Assembly (NCBI GenBank): GCA_021234535.1 | Contig: CM037850.1 | Location: forward strand, 20,200,446 to 20,264,445 | Length of the DNA stretch: 64,000 nt | Reading direction: 5' to 3' | Source: Stichopus chloronotus | Lineage: Eukaryota; Echinodermata; Holothuroidea; Aspidochirotida; Stichopodidae | Part shown: piece by piece, positions 59,881 to 64,000 of the stretch | Numbering within the stretch: position 1 is the stretch's first letter | Layout: every line of letters begins with the position of its first letter | The notes under the pieces: generated by a model | Told to the model about the DNA's origin: nothing | What the model saw: only the letters and a program-made list of their open reading frames with translations | The model's database searches: none | Made by a program: the position numbers and the translations under genes

Positions 59881-61630
59881 AAGCCTGCAGCACTATAGAA
59901 GTAGGTACACTAATTTTTCTCATACACTGTAGTACTGTATACTTATTACACTGGACTAGTATTACCTGCAATCGTGTGGTAAACATGTGTCGAATTTCTT
60001 GGTTCTAAACCAAGTCACAACTGAACTGACACTCTATGATGAAGTGTGCCAACACGTGCCGTTGATACTATTTTACAAGATTCAAAATCTTGTAGGCACA
60101 ATATTTCAAGAAGTGACATTCATACATGAAGTGTACTGTGCGTGTAAGTACTGTGTCCACTTTAAAACAATAATAATTTATAAATAAATTGTTTGAGTTA
60201 GTCACAATGTCATTGGCCAACACGTGTCAAATCCCTTAAAAACCCTGGAAATCCAAGAGAATCTTTAAAACTGACTTTAAAACTAATAGGCAAAGTACCT
60301 CTCTACCAAAGTGTGCGGTAAATTACATACATATGGTACGGTATGGAACAGTATGCAGCGGTGCATTTACAGTTTGTAGCTTGGTCACGTTGCTTTGTTT
60401 TCCATCCAATACTTAAGACATTTCCATTGGGATGGTGACATATCACTGCAATAATCTTTAATTTCATTGCTGTAATGTAAAAATCCCGGAGGTGCTCAGA
60501 TCAATGTGCAAGGGGTCATGATGAAAATGTAGTGACAAAGAAGGGTAGTTATAGGATTTTATCATATGAGAACCAGGTAGATGAACTATCCCGGTGGCTC
60601 TTTAGTCACAATACCTACCTGTCTACCTTGGGTACAAAGTAGCAGGACATGGCCGGCCTGTTAGGGGTGTCTTTGACACTGTCGTTTCGTGTCGGGTCGG
60701 GTCATGTTTTATTTATTTTTCCTACATTTGATGCTCTTGACCACAAATATCAAAAAATGATGTGAAAGATTGCCGAATGGTTGGTATGATGTAGACATAT
60801 CCTAATGATAGAAAAAATGCATTGTATAACTTATGATAATTACTATACAGTACAACAACTTTTCATCTGCACATGCAGCATGATGTACTGTATTCATGCT
60901 CATTGCACTACTGTATGAGGTAACAGCATAAGTGATGGGTTGCCCTGTTAGGTACAGTACTATCACAATGAATTGAAAAGCTAACCCTATATAAATCATA
61001 TGAGCTTTCAAAGTCAATGAAATGGATTCAAAGATGCATGTGGTACACATGTATTGTCCACTGGTGGGCTATATGCTCATTGGATGACACAATTGCTTAT
61101 CGATGGTTCTTGCGGACGGTTTGGTTCATACAAAACTGAGTGATGATTAAGAAAAAGACATATAGTACCTTACATTGCAACTGGTGACATACAACATCTG
61201 ATTTGTAAAATACTGTATGTGTCTTTTCATTGAGTATAGCTTACATAAACTATGTACAACTATGACAGTGAATTTGTTCTTCATTCTAACACAATTTTAA
61301 CCATTTAGTCCTAGTGCTTGTACTGTATTTGTGTAACATGGGATATCTTAGAAATAAATCTTTATGCAAGATACACATGATTTACATTGTAGGCATATAT
61401 ACCGTACTGACCCCTTGCTAACAGCTGTGCGTCTATAGTTATACTAAATGTAGAAAGTACCTGACTGAGAGTTCTACGTATGCTCAGGATTGTCCTCATT
61501 TGAACTGGCTTTCATTGGGTGTCATCATCTTAAAACATACAGTCATCCTGTATGAATCAAGGAGATACACGTAAATATGAAAGCACGGATGCTGTATGGA
61601 ACTGAAACTTTTCTTGTTTTTTTTTTTCAG
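59881..61630. other. no gene seen
   Basis: AT-rich sequence upstream of the second DED exon. It ends with a long pyrimidine tract and CAG acceptor. A start exon was not identified. Confidence 0.45.
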
Positions 61631-61904
61631 AATAATATCGTCAACCTCGAAAATCTGCTGACATTGGTTGAATTGTTGATTACCAAAGATGACTGCCAGA
61701 AACTCATCAACTACTTTAAAGTTCCAGCTGAAGAAGCAAGGATCATCCAACAGGATGATAGACCCTCTAAAAGTCTTCTCCAACATCTTAGAGACTCAGG
61801 AAAGATTTCTGCAGTGGACATCAGGCTTTTACTGACAGCTTGCAATGACCAGGGAATTAGTCAAGTCACAGAGGCATGGGCCAACTACCAAAAATATATT
61901 TCAC
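61631..61904 (+). CDS. DED-like domain exon of a second death-domain gene
   Basis: This 274-nt exon lies between a strong acceptor ('tttttttttttttcag') and a donor (TCAC then GTTAGT). It starts in phase 0 and ends in phase 1, as does the 277-nt exon at 6659. The 91 codons give a death-fold pattern parallel to DED1 of the NACHT gene: NLENLLTLVELLITKDDCQK, LINYFKVPAEEARIIQQDD, SKSLLQHLRDSGKISAVD, IRLLLTACNDQGISQVTEAW. The 'K-S-L-L-Q-H-L-R-D-S-G' helix aligns with 'K-F-L-L-D-I-L-E-E-R-G' of DED1. The frame is intact. The remaining exons probably lie beyond 64000, since in the first gene the next exon is 1.4 kb on and the NACHT exon another 2.7 kb. Confidence 0.7.
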
Positions 61905-62806
61905 GTTAGTATCATATAAAATTTTTAAATCATCAACCATTATGTTACAGATTCTTTCTCACACCCCATCAGTCAAACCAGAACACCCCAAAACAATACT
62001 GTCTCTATGCCTGTGCAGTATATTTAAAAGATAACGAATATTGTGAGATATCGATGTTGCATGATGGTCCAACATCCTGAAACCACACTATAGTAATAAA
62101 GAGAGCAATAAACAATCACCCTACAAGCTGCAAGAATGCTCAACTTTTGTATGTTGCATAGCAAAGCCCTACTTGTCTATTTAATGTTGACATAATTAAT
62201 TGACCTGTGGCTGACTCTTTCAAGTGAACTCCAGTGCATTGAAACTAAAAAAAATTGCCCAAAACAAGATATGTGAATTACAGAAAAATTCTTTTCTTTT
62301 GTTTTAAACGATATTAATAAACTTTGCAATCACGTGGGTGAATATGATTGTGTTTTTAATAATTTTTTTTTTTTGGATGTCTGCCTTTGTACTGTAAACA
62401 TGATATCTAAAGTAGGAAAACTTAGATTTTACATTTGGTATGCAGATGACGATGTTGAAAACAAAACATAGCTTTTGTTCATGTGAGAATGCGCCCTTTA
62501 GTTCTACTGCTGTGAGTTGGAAGTCACTGTTTTCCAACTCAAGGTTGTAGGACAAATTCTTTCCCTAGTCGGTGACGTATTACGTAACCCCTATCTCCGG
62601 GATGCTGACAGAATTGTTCAGTCACACACCAAAACGTGGCACTGTTTTTGCATGTTATTGGAAAAAGGATACCAAGATTGTGTTTGATGGCTAATTTACA
62701 CCCGATTATGTGGTTGAATTTTTCAATTTGGTGCAGAATTCCTCAAAAAACTTTCTTCCAGATGCCTAATCCTTACAAAAGTCGTTTAAGGTTTGCTGTT
62801 CCCTAA

Positions 62807-63009
62807 GTGTGCTTCCTCCTTACAAAATATCTCCTACCACACGTTTGTTTTGGCGCGAAGCGTTGCCGCAGCAGTTGTGCACAGTGTAGTGCCTGTGCAG
62901 TTCAATTAGGACTAGACTGCATTCTGTGTAACGATATTGGAGTAGAGAAGTTTGTAACCCACTTACGTAACACAAACTTAAGGTGTGATCGATGTAACTT
63001 TGGGTGTTA
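62807..63009 (+). CDS. short cysteine-rich frame resembling a CXXC zinc finger
   Basis: An open stretch ends in TAG and holds RCRSSCAQCSACAVQLGLDC, ILCNDIGVEKFVTHLRN, then RCDRCNFGC. The pattern C-x2-C-x2-C, D-C-x2-C-x-D, K-F, then a basic stretch and further cysteines follows the CXXC zinc-finger layout. That fold binds unmethylated CpG in DNMT1, MLL and TET-type proteins. The usual K-F-G-G is K-F-V-T here and the final cysteine spacing is off. No ATG opens the frame, so an upstream splice ('ggcgcgaag') or a transposon origin is possible. Function is not assigned. Confidence 0.4.
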
Positions 63010-63639
63010 GATTATAGTGTGGTGTTAAGGTTGAAATTATGAAGTTAAATCCATAAAATATAAGTAATAAGACAAGAAAATATAACGTCAGTATGTCTGA
63101 AAAGCCTGTCATTGAAATCTCATGTTTAATGGGACGCAAGAACATATATTTATTTGGAAATTCACAGTAATGGTAAAGTCCGAATGGAGCTAACGATATT
63201 GACAATACTGGAGAGGGGGACTAAGTTTGTTTCCGAGAAGAACACATTTAAAAACGAAAGAAGACCGTGATATTTTGTTAAATTGCTTCTTACCCAACCA
63301 AATTTTACGTTTGAAAGTGCAATTCAATGGTAAATCGCAGTTAGATTTCACATGTGGACATATTTTACTGTAAATTTCACTTCTGTGTGTTATCTTGTAA
63401 AAAGGAGGCTAGCCAGCCAGCCAATGGAGAGCGGTATTGAATTTCTTTCGAATGATACTGTTGCCTTGATATGTGCCTGGGACAACGAAAACCGGAATGG
63501 TAGTGCGATTAAAGGGCGCTTTTTCACATGTTGGAGGTCAATGTTATTGTAAATGGGGGAAATAGTGAAATCTTTATAATCATAATATCATAATATAAGT
63601 ACTGCAAGAAGCTTGAACAGGTCTCATACTTAGGTGAAC

Positions 63640-64000
63640 CACATTGAGTATAAATACACTGTCTTTTTGGTGTATTTCAAAGGTCAATTGAGGTCATAAG
63701 GGTCAAATAGTGAACACCATATCTCAAGAAGCGAACCGTGGACTGATTTCATATTTGGCGCAGTATGTACTGTATGTAGGTGTATCATATTACTTACAAG
63801 AACCTGCATTGTTGTTGGTGGAGGTCAAAGGTCACCTATCATCAAAAGGGATCAAAATGTTAGAACCATGTAAACATAGGTCAAGTGGTAAATCATGGAC
63901 CAACTTTATTTATGTTACATTATGTATTTTTGCAACTGACTTCCAACTACGACTGTTTTTTCTGCATAATTGAGTAACACAGATTATTCGACTGAGGTAT
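63640..64000 (+). repeat. DR1-type repeat element, partial
   Basis: 'tcaattgaggtcataagggt', 'atatctcaagaagcgaac' and 'ggaggtcaaaggtcacctat' match the core of 4757-5560. An exact DR1 motif lies at 63822-63834. The element is cut by the window end. Confidence 0.6.

Noticed and set aside
63404..63552. Open stretch reading SGIEFLSNDTVALICAWDNE ending in a stop
   Set aside because: It has no start codon, no clear splice acceptor and no recognised domain. It could be chance or a repeat.
1..64000. tRNA, rRNA or CRISPR arrays
   Set aside because: No cloverleaf with A and B boxes, no rRNA core sequence and no spacer-type array were seen by eye. The regular repeats here are contiguous tandem repeats in a eukaryotic genome.

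Overview
This is AT-rich metazoan genomic DNA. It has short coding exons with GT/AG borders and consistent phases, long introns, microsatellites, and a dense load of dispersed repeats. Two gene families point to an echinoderm. One is a secreted fibrinogen-related protein (FREP) of about 270 residues, a size and layout known from sea cucumbers. The other is a NACHT-type (NLR-like) gene with two death-effector-like domains (DED) in front. A holothurian is my best guess, but that is inference. Nothing prokaryotic is present.

Layout. 1-2.8 kb: tandem copies of a dispersed repeat (family R1). 3.4-13.8 kb, plus strand: a decayed DED-DED-NACHT gene. Its exon phases still join, but it lacks the Walker A segment, has a frame change there, and carries an in-frame stop. 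4.8-5.6 and 8.7-9.5 kb: repeat elements in its introns carrying exact nuclear-receptor DR1 motifs. 15.6-18.3 kb: a 2.2 kb element with a core of about 161-bp tandem repeats (family R2), then a LINE 3' fragment. 18.4-38.2 kb, minus strand: a FREP cluster. Copy C (18.4-19.2 kb) has only exons 1-3. Copy A (23.1-29.2 kb) is complete with five exons. Copy B (35.5-38.2 kb) has only exons 4-5. C and B both break in intron 3, and each break is on the side of an R2 element. 32.3-33.4 kb: a GC-richer DNA-transposon-like block. 46.9-47.3 kb: a MITE with TTAA flanks. 49.5-55.9 kb, plus strand: a three-exon gene for a beta-propeller-like protein, with a broken Penelope-like reverse transcriptase in intron 1 and a tandem array of about 215 bp in intron 2. 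61.6 kb: the first DED exon of a second death-domain gene that probably runs off the window. 62.8 kb: a short cysteine-rich reading frame resembling a CXXC zinc finger. 63.6-64.0 kb: another DR1-bearing repeat.

Taken together this looks like an innate-immunity neighbourhood: an intracellular sensor type, secreted lectin-like recognition proteins, and a further DED gene. Tandem duplication followed by repeat insertion and local rearrangement has produced one intact gene and several relics. All gene models are from reading by eye. Splice sites were chosen by consensus and phase, and no transcript or database evidence was available.
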